Shown here piece by piece: positions 49,631 to 59,314 of a stretch of DNA of 64,000 nucleotides; the first letter of the stretch is position 1; every line of letters starts with the position of its first letter. Source of the stretch: Gammaproteobacteria bacterium (lineage in GTDB: Bacteria; Pseudomonadota; Gammaproteobacteria; Pseudomonadales; Pseudohongiellaceae); assembly GCA_029244985.1 (NCBI GenBank), contig JAQWQD010000031.1, positions 1-64,000 of the forward strand, read 5' to 3'. Position numbers and translations under genes: made by a program. A model generated the notes under the pieces. It did not search any database. It was given only the letters and a program-made list of their open reading frames with translations, and was not told the DNA's origin.

Positions 49631-51115
49631 TTAGCCTAATAGACGATATTCCTTTTCTAAATTTTTCGCTAGCTTCTTTGAGACACCTCCAAGTACAGTA
49701 ATTCCATTACGCAAACGCGCACGACTAATATCCAGACCCAAGATAGCAATCGATTCAATTACAGAGATTGAAACCCCTTTTCCAGTAATCGCTATAAATA
49801 AAGGGAACAATAAATCTCTAATCTTTAATCCAAGAGATGTTGCCAAGCCTTGCAATACACTTTCAACTGATTCCCTGTTCCACTCAGTTAAAGCCTCTAA
49901 GTGCCAGAGCGAGAATTGAAGTATTTTCAATCCTAGCTCAGGTGTAATGGATTTGTGTTCAAAATCCTCAGATGAAATAGAAACATCTGCGCTAAAAAAA
50001 AATTGACCAAGATCTGCAACATCACTAAAACGCTCTACACGCTGCTTGATCAAAGGAACTATAACCGCCATTTTTTCATGTTGGAAAGCCCAGCTTGCAA
50101 ACTGGGCCATGAACTCAGCATCACTTAAATCTTCTCTGATATATTTGCCATTCAACCAATCTAGCTTTTCACGATCAAAAATGGGACCGCCCAAAGAAAC
50201 TCGACTTATGTCAAACTCTTTAGCCATCTCATCAAGGGAAAATTTTTCTTCACCTGACGGCATAGTCCATCCCATCATGCCAAGATAATTGGTCAGCGCA
50301 GCTGGCATATAGCCCATTGCTCGATAATATCCAATACTCGTAGGATTTTTACGCTTACTTAATTTACTTTTATCAGGATTACGAAGCAAAGGCATATGAC
50401 AGAATATTGGAGCTTCCCAACCAAAATACTCATAGAGAAGCACATGCTTTGGCATCGAATTTATCCACTCCTCACCTCTTATTACATGGCTAATTGCCAT
50501 TAGGTGATCATCAACAACATTTGCAAAATGATAAGTTGGAAGTCCGTCTGACTTCATCAATACTTGCATGTCTATCTGTGACCAATTGATACGAACCTCT
50601 CCACGTAACAAGTCGTCAAAAACACATTCACCGGCTTCAGGAATTTTCATGCGGATAACATGTTCTTCTTTTCTTTCTAGTTTCTCTTTTACTTCACCCG
50701 GAGTAAGGTGCAAGCAATGGCCGTCATAACCAACTTGTTGCTTGTTTGCCATTTGTTCTTGTCGAATTAGGCTAAGACGTTCACTAGTGCAGAAACAATG
50801 AAATGCACAACCGTTTTCAAGTAATATTTGACTATGTGTTGAATATATTTCCGATCGCTCACTCTGCCGGTAAGGCCCATAATCGCCACCATTATCAGGA
50901 CCTTCATCCCAATCTAAGCCGAGCCACCGCAGAGCTAGCAGAATATCCTGTTCCGACCGAGAACTACTTCTGGCCTTATCCGTATCTTCGATACGAAGAA
51001 TAAACTTGCCTTTTTGCTGATTTGCAAAGCATCGATTAAATAATGCAATATAAGCCGTACCAACATGAGGGTCGCCCGTTGGTGAAGGAGCTATACGTGT
51101 TCGAATATTGCTCAT
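49631..51115 (-). CDS. gltX: Glutamyl-tRNA synthetase
   Basis: The 494-residue class I synthetase has the HIGH-equivalent region IAPSPTGDPHVGTAY (7-21), RIEDTDKARS, the zinc-region Cys/His residues (CFCTSERL), and the KMSKS-equivalent KLSKRK (about 251-256). It charges tRNA-Glu. Whether it is discriminating or also charges tRNA-Gln cannot be read from the sequence. It is followed by tRNA-Ala. Confidence 0.95.
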   Translation of the reverse strand: MSNIRTRIAPSPTGDPHVGTAYIALFNRCFANQQKGKFILRIEDTDKARSSSRSEQDILLALRWLGLDWDEGPDNGGDYGPYRQSERSEIYSTHSQILLENGCAFHCFCTSERLSLIRQEQMANKQQVGYDGHCLHLTPGEVKEKLERKEEHVIRMKIPEAGECVFDDLLRGEVRINWSQIDMQVLMKSDGLPTYHFANVVDDHLMAISHVIRGEEWINSMPKHVLLYEYFGWEAPIFCHMPLLRNPDKSKLSKRKNPTSIGYYRAMGYMPAALTNYLGMMGWTMPSGEEKFSLDEMAKEFDISRVSLGGPIFDREKLDWLNGKYIREDLSDAEFMAQFASWAFQHEKMAVIVPLIKQRVERFSDVADLGQFFFSADVSISSEDFEHKSITPELGLKILQFSLWHLEALTEWNRESVESVLQGLATSLGLKIRDLLFPLFIAITGKGVSISVIESIAILGLDISRARLRNGITVLGGVSKKLAKNLEKEYRLLG

Positions 51116-51289
51116 GTTAAAAATTACTTAAAGAAATAAAGACAAAGATTATACGCGAATCGTATCCATTTCCTATCTGACACCCACACTTAAACATATC
51201 CATCAGAAAGGCTATCAATATCTAATCTATTGAGATAGATGGGCACTATTGCTAAATAGATCTCTACTTTGTACGACAATTTATGAATC

Positions 51290-52252
51290 ATGCACAAACA
51301 TAAATTTTGTATCGCACCAATGATGGATTGGACCGATCGTCATGATAGGGTATTTTTGCGCCAATTTACCAAACATGCCCTGCTGTATACCGAAATGGTA
51401 ACGAGTGCCGCACTGGAACATGGCGATGCTAATTACTTATTGCAACATCACGCTGACGAGAATCCAGTAGCCTTACAAATCGGTGGGTCAGATCCTGCAG
51501 AACTAGCACGGGCTGCAAAACTCGGTGAAAAAGCCGGGTTTGACGAAATAAACTTAAATGTTGGATGCCCCAGTGAGCGGGTACAATCAGGGTCTTTTGG
51601 AGCTTGCCTGATGACTAACCCTCCGCTAGTTCGGGATTGCGCCAGCAAAATAATGGAAGCAGTAACTGTTCCAGTTACCGTTAAATGCCGAATAGGCGTT
51701 GATGATAAAGACTCTGAGGAAGAGCTCATGGACTTTATTAACACGGTTGCCACTGCAGGTTGCAATGTTTTTATTATTCATGCCCGCAAAGCTATATTGA
51801 GCGGATTAAGCCCAAAAGAAAACCGTGAAATACCCCCCTTAAATTACGAAAGAGTGTTTGCCATAAAAAAAGCTTTTCCAAAATTAGAAATAATCATAAA
51901 CGGGGGGATAACCAATATAGACGCGGTAGACCAATTTTTATTAAAAGTAGATGGAGTAATGCTAGGCAGAGAGGCTTATAAAAATCCTTACTTACTGGAT
52001 CAAGTCGACAGAAGATTATTTCAGGAAAAAAAGAACAATAAATCACGAATTGATTATCTTGAGGAATACTTCCCTTATATGGAATCAGAGCTAGCAAGGG
52101 GAACGCCTTTGGTACATATGACACGCCACATACTCGGTCTGTTTAAGGGTCAAAAAGGCGGAAGACTATATCGCCGGCACTTAAGTGAAAATGCTTACCG
52201 AGAAAACGCAGGCTTGGAAGTAGTGAAAGAAGCAATAACGTATGTATACTAA
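51290..52252 (+). CDS. dusA: tRNA-dihydrouridine synthase A
   Basis: The 320-residue flavoenzyme begins with IAPMMDWTDRHDRVFLRQFT, the DusA-type start, and has the catalytic Cys in NLNVGCPSERVQSGSFGACL. KCRIGVDD and the FMN-phosphate-binding INGGI and GVMLGR segments follow. It reduces uridines in the D-loop of tRNAs (U20/U20a for DusA). The DWTDRH and YTEMVTSAAL motifs separate it from DusB and DusC. Confidence 0.94.
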   Translation: MHKHKFCIAPMMDWTDRHDRVFLRQFTKHALLYTEMVTSAALEHGDANYLLQHHADENPVALQIGGSDPAELARAAKLGEKAGFDEINLNVGCPSERVQSGSFGACLMTNPPLVRDCASKIMEAVTVPVTVKCRIGVDDKDSEEELMDFINTVATAGCNVFIIHARKAILSGLSPKENREIPPLNYERVFAIKKAFPKLEIIINGGITNIDAVDQFLLKVDGVMLGREAYKNPYLLDQVDRRLFQEKKNNKSRIDYLEEYFPYMESELARGTPLVHMTRHILGLFKGQKGGRLYRRHLSENAYRENAGLEVVKEAITYVY

Positions 52253-52430
52253 AGGAACCGTAAAGACGAATTAAAAATAAATAAGCACAATTAGTCAATT
52301 TTCTTTGACATTATCCATGAGTTTTGAGTGGAACCTAAAAATTGAGCTTGAACGCTAATTCATGGAGCAATGTAAAAACTATATTGGCTCATACGTAATA
52401 AGAGAATTTATAAGCGAATTAGAAGTTGTT

Positions 52431-52889
52431 ATGCTAAACAGAATTAAGAATTTTTTTGATAAAAACCTCGCTCACAATGAGAAGGAAAATCCTTGTACAA
52501 AGATTCGCAAGATCGATTTAGTTTGCGCTGCGCTATTAATTGAAGTTATCAAAAGTGATCATGAACTAGATAAAAGAGAATCAAAAGAATTTTTGTTAGT
52601 CCTTAGCGAGAGCCTAGATATTTCCGAAAAAGATCTTCATGAAATAGTTGAACTCGCTGAAGCAGAAGCAGATCAAGCAACTTCACTCTATGAATTTACT
52701 CGGCTTATCAATGACGAATATGGCTATGCAGAAAAATTAGGCCTCATAGAAAAAATGTGGCGCATAGCTTTTTCCGATGAACAGTTAGACAAATATGAAG
52801 ATCATTTGATTAGGAAAATATCTGATTTGATTTATGTTTCTCACAGTGACTTTATTAAATGTAAATTAAAAGTCAAAAATAGTATTTAA
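52431..52889 (+). CDS. TerB-like (tellurite resistance TerB family) protein
   Basis: The product has 152 residues from the ATG at 52431, chosen because the family usually begins ML..IK.FF. An upstream ATG (52362) would add 23 residues. The all-helical TerB-type domain is shown by VCAALLIEVIKSDHELDKRE, the SLYEFTRLIND segment and EKMWRIAFSDEQLDKYEDHLIRKISDLI. These acidic-helix motifs may bind metal. Despite the name the family is widespread and a role in tellurite resistance should not be assumed. It stands alone downstream of dusA. Confidence 0.85.
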   Translation: MLNRIKNFFDKNLAHNEKENPCTKIRKIDLVCAALLIEVIKSDHELDKRESKEFLLVLSESLDISEKDLHEIVELAEAEADQATSLYEFTRLINDEYGYAEKLGLIEKMWRIAFSDEQLDKYEDHLIRKISDLIYVSHSDFIKCKLKVKNSI

Positions 52890-52955
52890 GAGATACGCTC
52901 ACATTTAAGCACAACGATACCTTGAACCTCCTAAGCTAATTTTTCCCAGCATCAA

Positions 52956-53672
52956 TTAGAAATCACCAAATTCATCTTCAATTTGCCCGTCATTAACCAG
53001 ATACTCCCTATTCTGAATAGACGCTTCCCTGAAAAATATGTATTTATCTCCACTGACTAATTCATCAAGCGGTAAGAGCCCCGACCGAGAATCGATTTCC
53101 TCAGCAGAGAAAAGAGCTAGGCGGAGCGATGCTTCTTCTAAGTATTGAATTGGATTAAAGGCCGTATCCAAAACCAGACCTAACGCATCACGCAAATTGC
53201 TAGAACCAAAGACTGGTAATACTAAATAGGGCCCAGTGCCCAATCCCCAGGCACCAAAAGTTTGACCGAAATCTTCCTCATGCTTGTCCAGGCCCAGCGA
53301 ACTTGCCACATCAAAGATTCCCGCTATCCCGATTGTAGAATTAACGACCACTCGTCCAGTATCTGAAATCGCCGCCTGAAATTTAAACTGCAGTGCATTA
53401 TTTACGGCAATATTGATATCACGGCTATTGCTGAAAATATTCCCAACTCCCTGGCGCACTGTTCTTGGCGCAAATAAGGTATAAGTTAAAGTAATTGGAC
53501 GCACAAGAAGTTGATCAAAGTAATCGTTAAACGCAAAGACTCTTTGATTGGTATTGCGCCAAGGATCATATGACTGTGCATTCGCATTTGGCACAATCAA
53601 GAAAGATTTGAGCAAAATCAGAATCGCTATCGGCGAAAGCCTTTTACTGTACAGTTTTGTTTCTATATTCAC
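52956..53672 (-). CDS. mlaA: MlaA/VacJ-family outer-membrane lipid asymmetry protein, without lipobox
   Basis: The protein contains the MlaA core: DPWRNTNQRVFAFNDYFDQ, RQGVGNIFSN, VNSTIGIAGIFDVASSLGL and EDFGQTFGAWGLGTGPYLVLP. MlaA removes misplaced phospholipids from the outer leaflet and passes them to MlaC. E. coli MlaA is a lipoprotein; here the signal peptide ends NANA-QSY with no cysteine, so it should be cleaved by signal peptidase I. The start is uncertain: GTG 53672 gives a normal 32-residue signal. TTG 53708 is in frame too, but sits only two bases from AAGGA. Confidence 0.9.
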   Translation of the reverse strand: MNIETKLYSKRLSPIAILILLKSFLIVPNANAQSYDPWRNTNQRVFAFNDYFDQLLVRPITLTYTLFAPRTVRQGVGNIFSNSRDINIAVNNALQFKFQAAISDTGRVVVNSTIGIAGIFDVASSLGLDKHEEDFGQTFGAWGLGTGPYLVLPVFGSSNLRDALGLVLDTAFNPIQYLEEASLRLALFSAEEIDSRSGLLPLDELVSGDKYIFFREASIQNREYLVNDGQIEDEFGDF

Positions 53673-53685
53673 GTAATTTACTTTG

Positions 53686-53703
53686 CTATAGACAGAATAA
53701 CAT
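53686..53703 (-). other. Five-codon reading frame upstream of mlaA
   Basis: AAGGA (53715-53711, minus strand) sits seven bases before an ATG that opens MLFCL followed by TAG. It is out of frame with mlaA and ends 13 bases before the preferred GTG start. It could be a leader that couples translation, or may mean nothing. Confidence 0.25.
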
Positions 53704-53746
53704 GTCAATTTCCTTATCTCTTAAATCATCCCATTCATCTGGCCTG

Positions 53747-56700
53747 TTAACCTTGAATTAATTTAAACTGTTTTTCTAACCGTTTTCCAGAAATTGGTAT
53801 CTTCGTGCCCAAATTTTGAGCAAAAAGAGAAACTCTATATTCCTCAAACATCCATCTTAAATGGGTTAATTCATCAGGGTTCTTAACAAGACGTTGTTTA
53901 CACAATTCCTCGTATTTAAGCCAATACATAGTAAGTTCTTCTGTATGCTCTTTATCTTTGTTCCCTAGGTGAGGGATTCTGCTAAGGCGAAATTGAATCG
54001 CATTCAGATATCTAGGATATTGTTTTAACCAATCAAATTTAGTTTCTAACAAACTTTTTTCTGTCATTAAATGGTGCAATTGCCGTTTTATGTCGTCAAT
54101 AAAATAGCCAAATTCTTTACTATCTAGCTCTGCTAAATTCCTTAGTAATCTATACCTCGCTTTAAGAAACTCTTCTAAGATATGTGCTATTTGTTCACCG
54201 GCTCTATGCAACTCTGATTTACCAGAATTAAGTACTTTTTCAAAACTTTTTTGATCACGAGGTAGAAAACCTTCTAATCCGAAAGCACTGAGATAAGTTG
54301 CAACCACCGAACTTGCAACCATCTCTTTTAATTGGGTAGGAACTAATAACGCATATTGTTCCTGCAGCTTTTTAAATCTCTTTTTCAGCATATTGTGTTG
54401 GGAAATACTGCGGAGCATAAATAAGCGCACTAGGCCAAATTTATGAAATGATTCCGCCTGTCTTTGATCTGCGAATAGTTTAATCTCGACAGAATCTTGT
54501 CGGTCTACTAAAGCGGGGTGCCGAATAATAACAAGCTCTTCACCAATTTCAACTTGCTCAGGCAACTCCCCAAAATCCCAACTTTTTAACCCTTGCTGTT
54601 GAATGGAATGAATTTTCTCTTTAGACTTTTCGAAACTCTTTTCCTCCCCATCTGGCAATATATTCTTTCTAATCAATGAAAGCTGGTCACCAAAATCCAA
54701 TACCTCGCCATTTTCATCACTTACTTTGATTTTGATTCGGAGGTGCGCAGGTAAGTCTATGGTCTCAAAATCTTCGCGGGACAATTTAACCTGTTTTGCC
54801 TTTACAACATGACTTATCAAAGCTTCGACTAATTCACCATCTGCAGAGGTCATACTCGGGAGAATATCGTCGACCAGATTACTGATCGGAATTAGTTTTT
54901 TGCGCAGAGATTTAGGTAACCCCTTAAGCAGAGCTATGCATTTCTCTCTCATAATCCCTGGCACTGCCCAGTCTATATCAGCTTGCTCTAGCTGATTAAG
55001 TATTTTTTCAGGTACTTGCACTGTCGCACCATCTCGGACCGAACCAGGATCGAATTCGTAATTTATTGAGAGACGGTTTTTTTGGACAGCTGTGTAGTCC
55101 GGGAAATAAATAGCTCGATCATGCGCAGGGTCTTTAGACAGAATATTATTTCGCGTCATTAGTAAAATATCTTTCTTGTCAGTAGATAAATTTTTAAACC
55201 ATGCTTCGAGCTGCCTAGTTGAATTTACATCCTTAGGTATTCTTTCTTCATAAAAGCGTATTATTTCTCGATCGCTGACATACAAATCTGGTCGTCTTAG
55301 TTTTTCCTCTTCCTTTGTCAAGGAAAGCAAAAACTTATTATTTCTTTTTATAAACTGCCTGTTCGAAATAATTTCTCCCGCTACTACGCCCTCAGTAATA
55401 AAAAGTGATCTGGCCACATCAGCATTTATATCGCTATAGTTGACCAGAGCTTTTTCAATAATGGTCAAGCCATAAAGCTGTACTTTTTCATACGCCATGA
55501 CAGCTTGGGACTTTTTACTCCAGTGGGGTTCTAAAAATTCTCGTTTAACTAAGTGAGGCGCCATGGACTCTACCCATTTCGGTTGAATTTTGGCAGCCAT
55601 GGAAGCGAACGTTTGCGATGTCTCAACTAGTTCACCGGTAACTATCCATTTGGGATTTAAGGAAGTAACTACTGATGTTCTCGACACCGTAAACTTTTTA
55701 TTTCTCGAACCAATATAGGTTTTATTGTCTAATTTGGTTGCAATTTGGTTTAAAGATCCCGCAATAATAGATCTATGTATTGCCTCATAGGTAGCAGGTT
55801 CTTTGTTCACGCGGAGACCGAGCTGTTTGCAATTAAGTAATAATTGCCTGTGTATTTCCCGCCATTCGCGCATTCTCATAAATGACAGAAAATGCGTCTT
55901 ACAATGTTTCTTCAGTTGATTTTGAGTAGACTCCTGGCGCGTCTTTTCATAATCTTCCCAAAGATTGACTAGACTGAGGAAGTCAGAATCCTGGTGATTG
56001 AATTTGGCTAATCGCTCTTGAGCTTGTTGGGAAAAATCACCATATAGTTCTCGAGGGTCTTGGATACTCAATGCACTGACTATGATCAAGATCTCATGCA
56101 AACAAGCTTGAGTATTGGCCACTACCAGCATGCGAGAAAGTTTTGGGTCAACAGGCAGTATTGCCATCTTTTTCCCGATGGCTGTGAGCCCTCGGTTTTG
56201 ATCTATAGCATTTAATTCGTTTAGAAGCTTGAATCCATCATTAATTGATTTTGTTTCGGGTTTCTCTAAATAAGGAAATTTTTCGATATCCCTTAAATTC
56301 AATGACAACATCTTAAGAATGACTGAAGCTAAATTAGTCCGCCTAATTTCGGGATCTGTATAGTCAGCTCTCCCTTTAAAATCTTGTTCTGAATAGAGCC
56401 TTATACACACACCATTTGATACCCTGCCGCACCTTCCTTGGCGCTGGTTTGCGCTAGCTTTAGAAATTGGTTCTATTGGAAGGCGTTGAATTTTGCTTTG
56501 AATGCTGTAACGACTAATGCGGGCAAACCCTGTATCGATAACATATTTTATACCAGGAACAGTAAGTGACGTTTCTGCGACATTTGTTGCCAATACAATT
56601 CTACGACCTTTATGTTCACTGAATATTTTCGATTGCTCTGACTGACGCAATCTTGCATAGAGCGGAAGTACTTCGCAATTTCGAAATTTTCTCTTTCTTA

Positions 56701-57634
56701 TCGCAAGAGCAGTCTCTCGAATTTCACGCTCAGTGCTGAAAAAAACTAAAATATCTTCATTACTTTTCTTATTCTTATCGTCCTTTGAAAATATTTGTTC
56801 CAGAGCGTCTAAGATTCCATTAAGTTGTAATTGATCTGTAAGGCCTTCTTCCAAATATTCCAAAGGTAGATAACGAGTTTCGACTGGGTATGTTCTGCCA
56901 GAAACAGATATTATGGGAGCACTCGAAAAATGCGTAGAAAATTTTTCAATATCTATCGTTGCGGAAGTAATAATTAACTTAAGATCAGCTCTCTTTTCCA
57001 GTAACTGCTTCAAGAAGCCAAGTAGAAAATCAATATTCAACGAGCGCTCATGTGCTTCATCTATTATGATGACATCGTACTTGTTAAGATATTTATCGTT
57101 TTGTATTTCGGCAAGAAGAATCCCATCAGTCATTAATTTTAGATAAGTTGACTCTGATAAGATTTCATTAAACCTAATCTGATAACCTACACCATTCCCA
57201 ACCTTAGTATTTAGCTCCTCTGCTATTCGATTAGCCACAGAAACTGTAGCCAGCCTTCTTGGCTGCGTATGCCCTATTAGTCCGCGACGACCAAAACCGG
57301 CTTGCAAGCATATTTTAGGAATTTGAGTAGTCTTGCCTGAGCCGGTATCCCCGGCGATTACGAGTACTTGATTGTTAGCAAGAAGTTGTCGAATTTTATC
57401 GACTTCAGCGCTAATCGGCAGTTCTAGAGGGAAATCAATAGTGTCAGGTATCGCTCGCGCACGTTTTTGACAATTAGTCTTTGAGTCCATTATATCAGCG
57501 ACTAACTTATCAACCATGAAATCGAAAACTGATTTTGATAAATTAGATTTTTCAAGATTTTGGATTTGACGAGCAAAACGGAACCGATCGCTATGCTGAC
57601 ATTTATTGAGTTCTTTTTTTAAAGATTTGAGCAC
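53747..57634 (-). CDS. hrpA: ATP-dependent RNA helicase HrpA
   Basis: The 1295-residue DEAH-box helicase has Walker A GDTGSGKTTQ (95-104), DEAH at 192-195, SAT, the motif VI QRQGRCGRVSNG, an HA2/OB-fold middle, and a long C-terminal DUF3418-type region, which matches E. coli HrpA (1300). It is implicated in mRNA processing and ribosome rescue in E. coli. It begins with GTG (MLKSLKK). It is 42 bases after fadD in the same direction, possibly an operon. Confidence 0.96.
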   Translation of the reverse strand: MLKSLKKELNKCQHSDRFRFARQIQNLEKSNLSKSVFDFMVDKLVADIMDSKTNCQKRARAIPDTIDFPLELPISAEVDKIRQLLANNQVLVIAGDTGSGKTTQIPKICLQAGFGRRGLIGHTQPRRLATVSVANRIAEELNTKVGNGVGYQIRFNEILSESTYLKLMTDGILLAEIQNDKYLNKYDVIIIDEAHERSLNIDFLLGFLKQLLEKRADLKLIITSATIDIEKFSTHFSSAPIISVSGRTYPVETRYLPLEYLEEGLTDQLQLNGILDALEQIFSKDDKNKKSNEDILVFFSTEREIRETALAIRKRKFRNCEVLPLYARLRQSEQSKIFSEHKGRRIVLATNVAETSLTVPGIKYVIDTGFARISRYSIQSKIQRLPIEPISKASANQRQGRCGRVSNGVCIRLYSEQDFKGRADYTDPEIRRTNLASVILKMLSLNLRDIEKFPYLEKPETKSINDGFKLLNELNAIDQNRGLTAIGKKMAILPVDPKLSRMLVVANTQACLHEILIIVSALSIQDPRELYGDFSQQAQERLAKFNHQDSDFLSLVNLWEDYEKTRQESTQNQLKKHCKTHFLSFMRMREWREIHRQLLLNCKQLGLRVNKEPATYEAIHRSIIAGSLNQIATKLDNKTYIGSRNKKFTVSRTSVVTSLNPKWIVTGELVETSQTFASMAAKIQPKWVESMAPHLVKREFLEPHWSKKSQAVMAYEKVQLYGLTIIEKALVNYSDINADVARSLFITEGVVAGEIISNRQFIKRNNKFLLSLTKEEEKLRRPDLYVSDREIIRFYEERIPKDVNSTRQLEAWFKNLSTDKKDILLMTRNNILSKDPAHDRAIYFPDYTAVQKNRLSINYEFDPGSVRDGATVQVPEKILNQLEQADIDWAVPGIMREKCIALLKGLPKSLRKKLIPISNLVDDILPSMTSADGELVEALISHVVKAKQVKLSREDFETIDLPAHLRIKIKVSDENGEVLDFGDQLSLIRKNILPDGEEKSFEKSKEKIHSIQQQGLKSWDFGELPEQVEIGEELVIIRHPALVDRQDSVEIKLFADQRQAESFHKFGLVRLFMLRSISQHNMLKKRFKKLQEQYALLVPTQLKEMVASSVVATYLSAFGLEGFLPRDQKSFEKVLNSGKSELHRAGEQIAHILEEFLKARYRLLRNLAELDSKEFGYFIDDIKRQLHHLMTEKSLLETKFDWLKQYPRYLNAIQFRLSRIPHLGNKDKEHTEELTMYWLKYEELCKQRLVKNPDELTHLRWMFEEYRVSLFAQNLGTKIPISGKRLEKQFKLIQG

Positions 57635-57676
57635 TGCCTATTCTCGTTTCGAGTGGCATCGAAGATTATGATCAAC

Positions 57677-59308
57677 CTAATCGCGCAGTTCGCGACGTAA
57701 GATTTTGCCTATAATCGATTTTGGCAGATCATCAACAAATGTAAAATCTCTTGGGATTTTGTAAGGGGTGAGCCCGTCTCTGCAATGAGCTTCTAGTACT
57801 TCGATTGGAATTTTGCCGTTTTTAGTCACTACAAATAATTTAATTGCCTCACCAGTCCGTTCACTAGGCACTCCAATCGCTGCGCATTCCATAACTTCTG
57901 GGTGCCTGTTAACCCAATCCTCTACCTCATTTGGAAAAACGTTAAAACCAGAAACAAGGATCATATCTTTTTTTCGGTCAACAATCGTAATAAAGCCTTC
58001 CTCATCCACTTCCACATAGTCGCCAGTTTTTAACCAGCCATCTTCACTAAACGCTTCCAGGTTAGCTTCTTTTTTGTCCCAATAGCCAAGCATTACTTGT
58101 GGGCCTTTAATCAAAAGCTCGCCTCGCTGACCTTCAGGAACATCGATACCGGAGTCATCTACTACTCTCAATTCAGTCTCTGGAACCAGCGGCCCCACAG
58201 TCCCGAACTTAACTTTTCCAGGAATATTTACCGCAACCACAGGCGAGCATTCTGTCAGACCATAACCTTCAATAATTTCACATCCAGTTACTTCTTCCCA
58301 TTCTTCAGCTACGGAAGTGGACATGGGCATTCCTCCTGCACCACAGAACTTCATATTACTAAAATCCACAGATTTAATGTCTTTATGTCTTAACAACGCA
58401 GAATAAAGAGTATTAATTCCCACAAATCCATTAATGCGGGTTCCTTTCAAAAGCTTAATTAGCGAGTTCAAATCGCGGGGATTTGTAATAAGAATATTAT
58501 GATTGCCAGAAAACGGCATGGCGAGACAGTGTAAAAGAAAAGCGTAACTATGGTAAAGAGGAAGCGGTGCAGCTATATTTTCTACCTTATCGCGAATTAA
58601 CAATAAACAGCGAGATCGTAGTTGCATCATATTCGCAATTAAATTGTTATGGGTAAGCATTGCTCCTTTTGCAAATCCAGTTGTACCGCCCGTATAGAGA
58701 ATAAGAGCAACGTCATCACCACTGCCTCTGTTTGAGTCTTGTATGTAGTTATTTGCTCCTTTTACAGTTTCTAAAAACGCATAAGTATTCGGCAGGTTAT
58801 GGTTTGGCACCGCTCCCTTCAGATATTTTGCCCCTAAATTTAGAATTTGACTACGAATGACGTTTTGTAAGTCTCCAAATTTAGCGACAATGATGGTTGA
58901 GATTTGAGTTTCTGGCAGCACGTGTTCAAGCTTGTTGCAAAAAGCTTCAAGTATGACTATAGCCTTAACACCAGAATCTTTGAACTGATGAGCCATCTCT
59001 GTGGCCGTGTATAGGGGATTAGTATTAACCACTACTAGTCCTGCCTTTGCCGCCCCATAAAATGCAATCGGAAACTGCAATAAGTTAGGCAATTGTATGG
59101 CGATACGATCACCTGCCTCCAGCTCTGTTTCACTTTGGAGAAAAAAGGCAAACCTGCTACTTAAATCATCAATTTCTGCGTAAGAAAGAGTTCGGCCAAG
59201 ACAGCTAAACGCGGGCAAGGCGGAATGCTCATTGGCAATATAGTGTATAACGTCAGCGAGTGATTGGTAGTTTTCTGGACGAAGATCATCGGCTAACGAC
59301 TCAATCAT
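57677..59308 (-). CDS. fadD: Long-chain acyl-CoA synthetase
   Basis: The 543-residue AMP-forming ligase has P-loop YTGGTTGFAKGAMLTH (about 210-225), GYGLTECSPVV, the TGDYVEVDEEGF and DRKKDMILVSGFNVFPNEVE hinge motif, and the C-terminal catalytic Lys in KSIIGKILRR. It activates fatty acids for beta-oxidation or lipid synthesis. Motif variants (YTGG for YTSG) are those of E. coli FadD (561 residues). It starts six bases after the VWA gene stop. Confidence 0.94.
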   Translation of the reverse strand: MIESLADDLRPENYQSLADVIHYIANEHSALPAFSCLGRTLSYAEIDDLSSRFAFFLQSETELEAGDRIAIQLPNLLQFPIAFYGAAKAGLVVVNTNPLYTATEMAHQFKDSGVKAIVILEAFCNKLEHVLPETQISTIIVAKFGDLQNVIRSQILNLGAKYLKGAVPNHNLPNTYAFLETVKGANNYIQDSNRGSGDDVALILYTGGTTGFAKGAMLTHNNLIANMMQLRSRCLLLIRDKVENIAAPLPLYHSYAFLLHCLAMPFSGNHNILITNPRDLNSLIKLLKGTRINGFVGINTLYSALLRHKDIKSVDFSNMKFCGAGGMPMSTSVAEEWEEVTGCEIIEGYGLTECSPVVAVNIPGKVKFGTVGPLVPETELRVVDDSGIDVPEGQRGELLIKGPQVMLGYWDKKEANLEAFSEDGWLKTGDYVEVDEEGFITIVDRKKDMILVSGFNVFPNEVEDWVNRHPEVMECAAIGVPSERTGEAIKLFVVTKNGKIPIEVLEAHCRDGLTPYKIPRDFTFVDDLPKSIIGKILRRELRD

Positions 59309-59314
59309 GACTAA

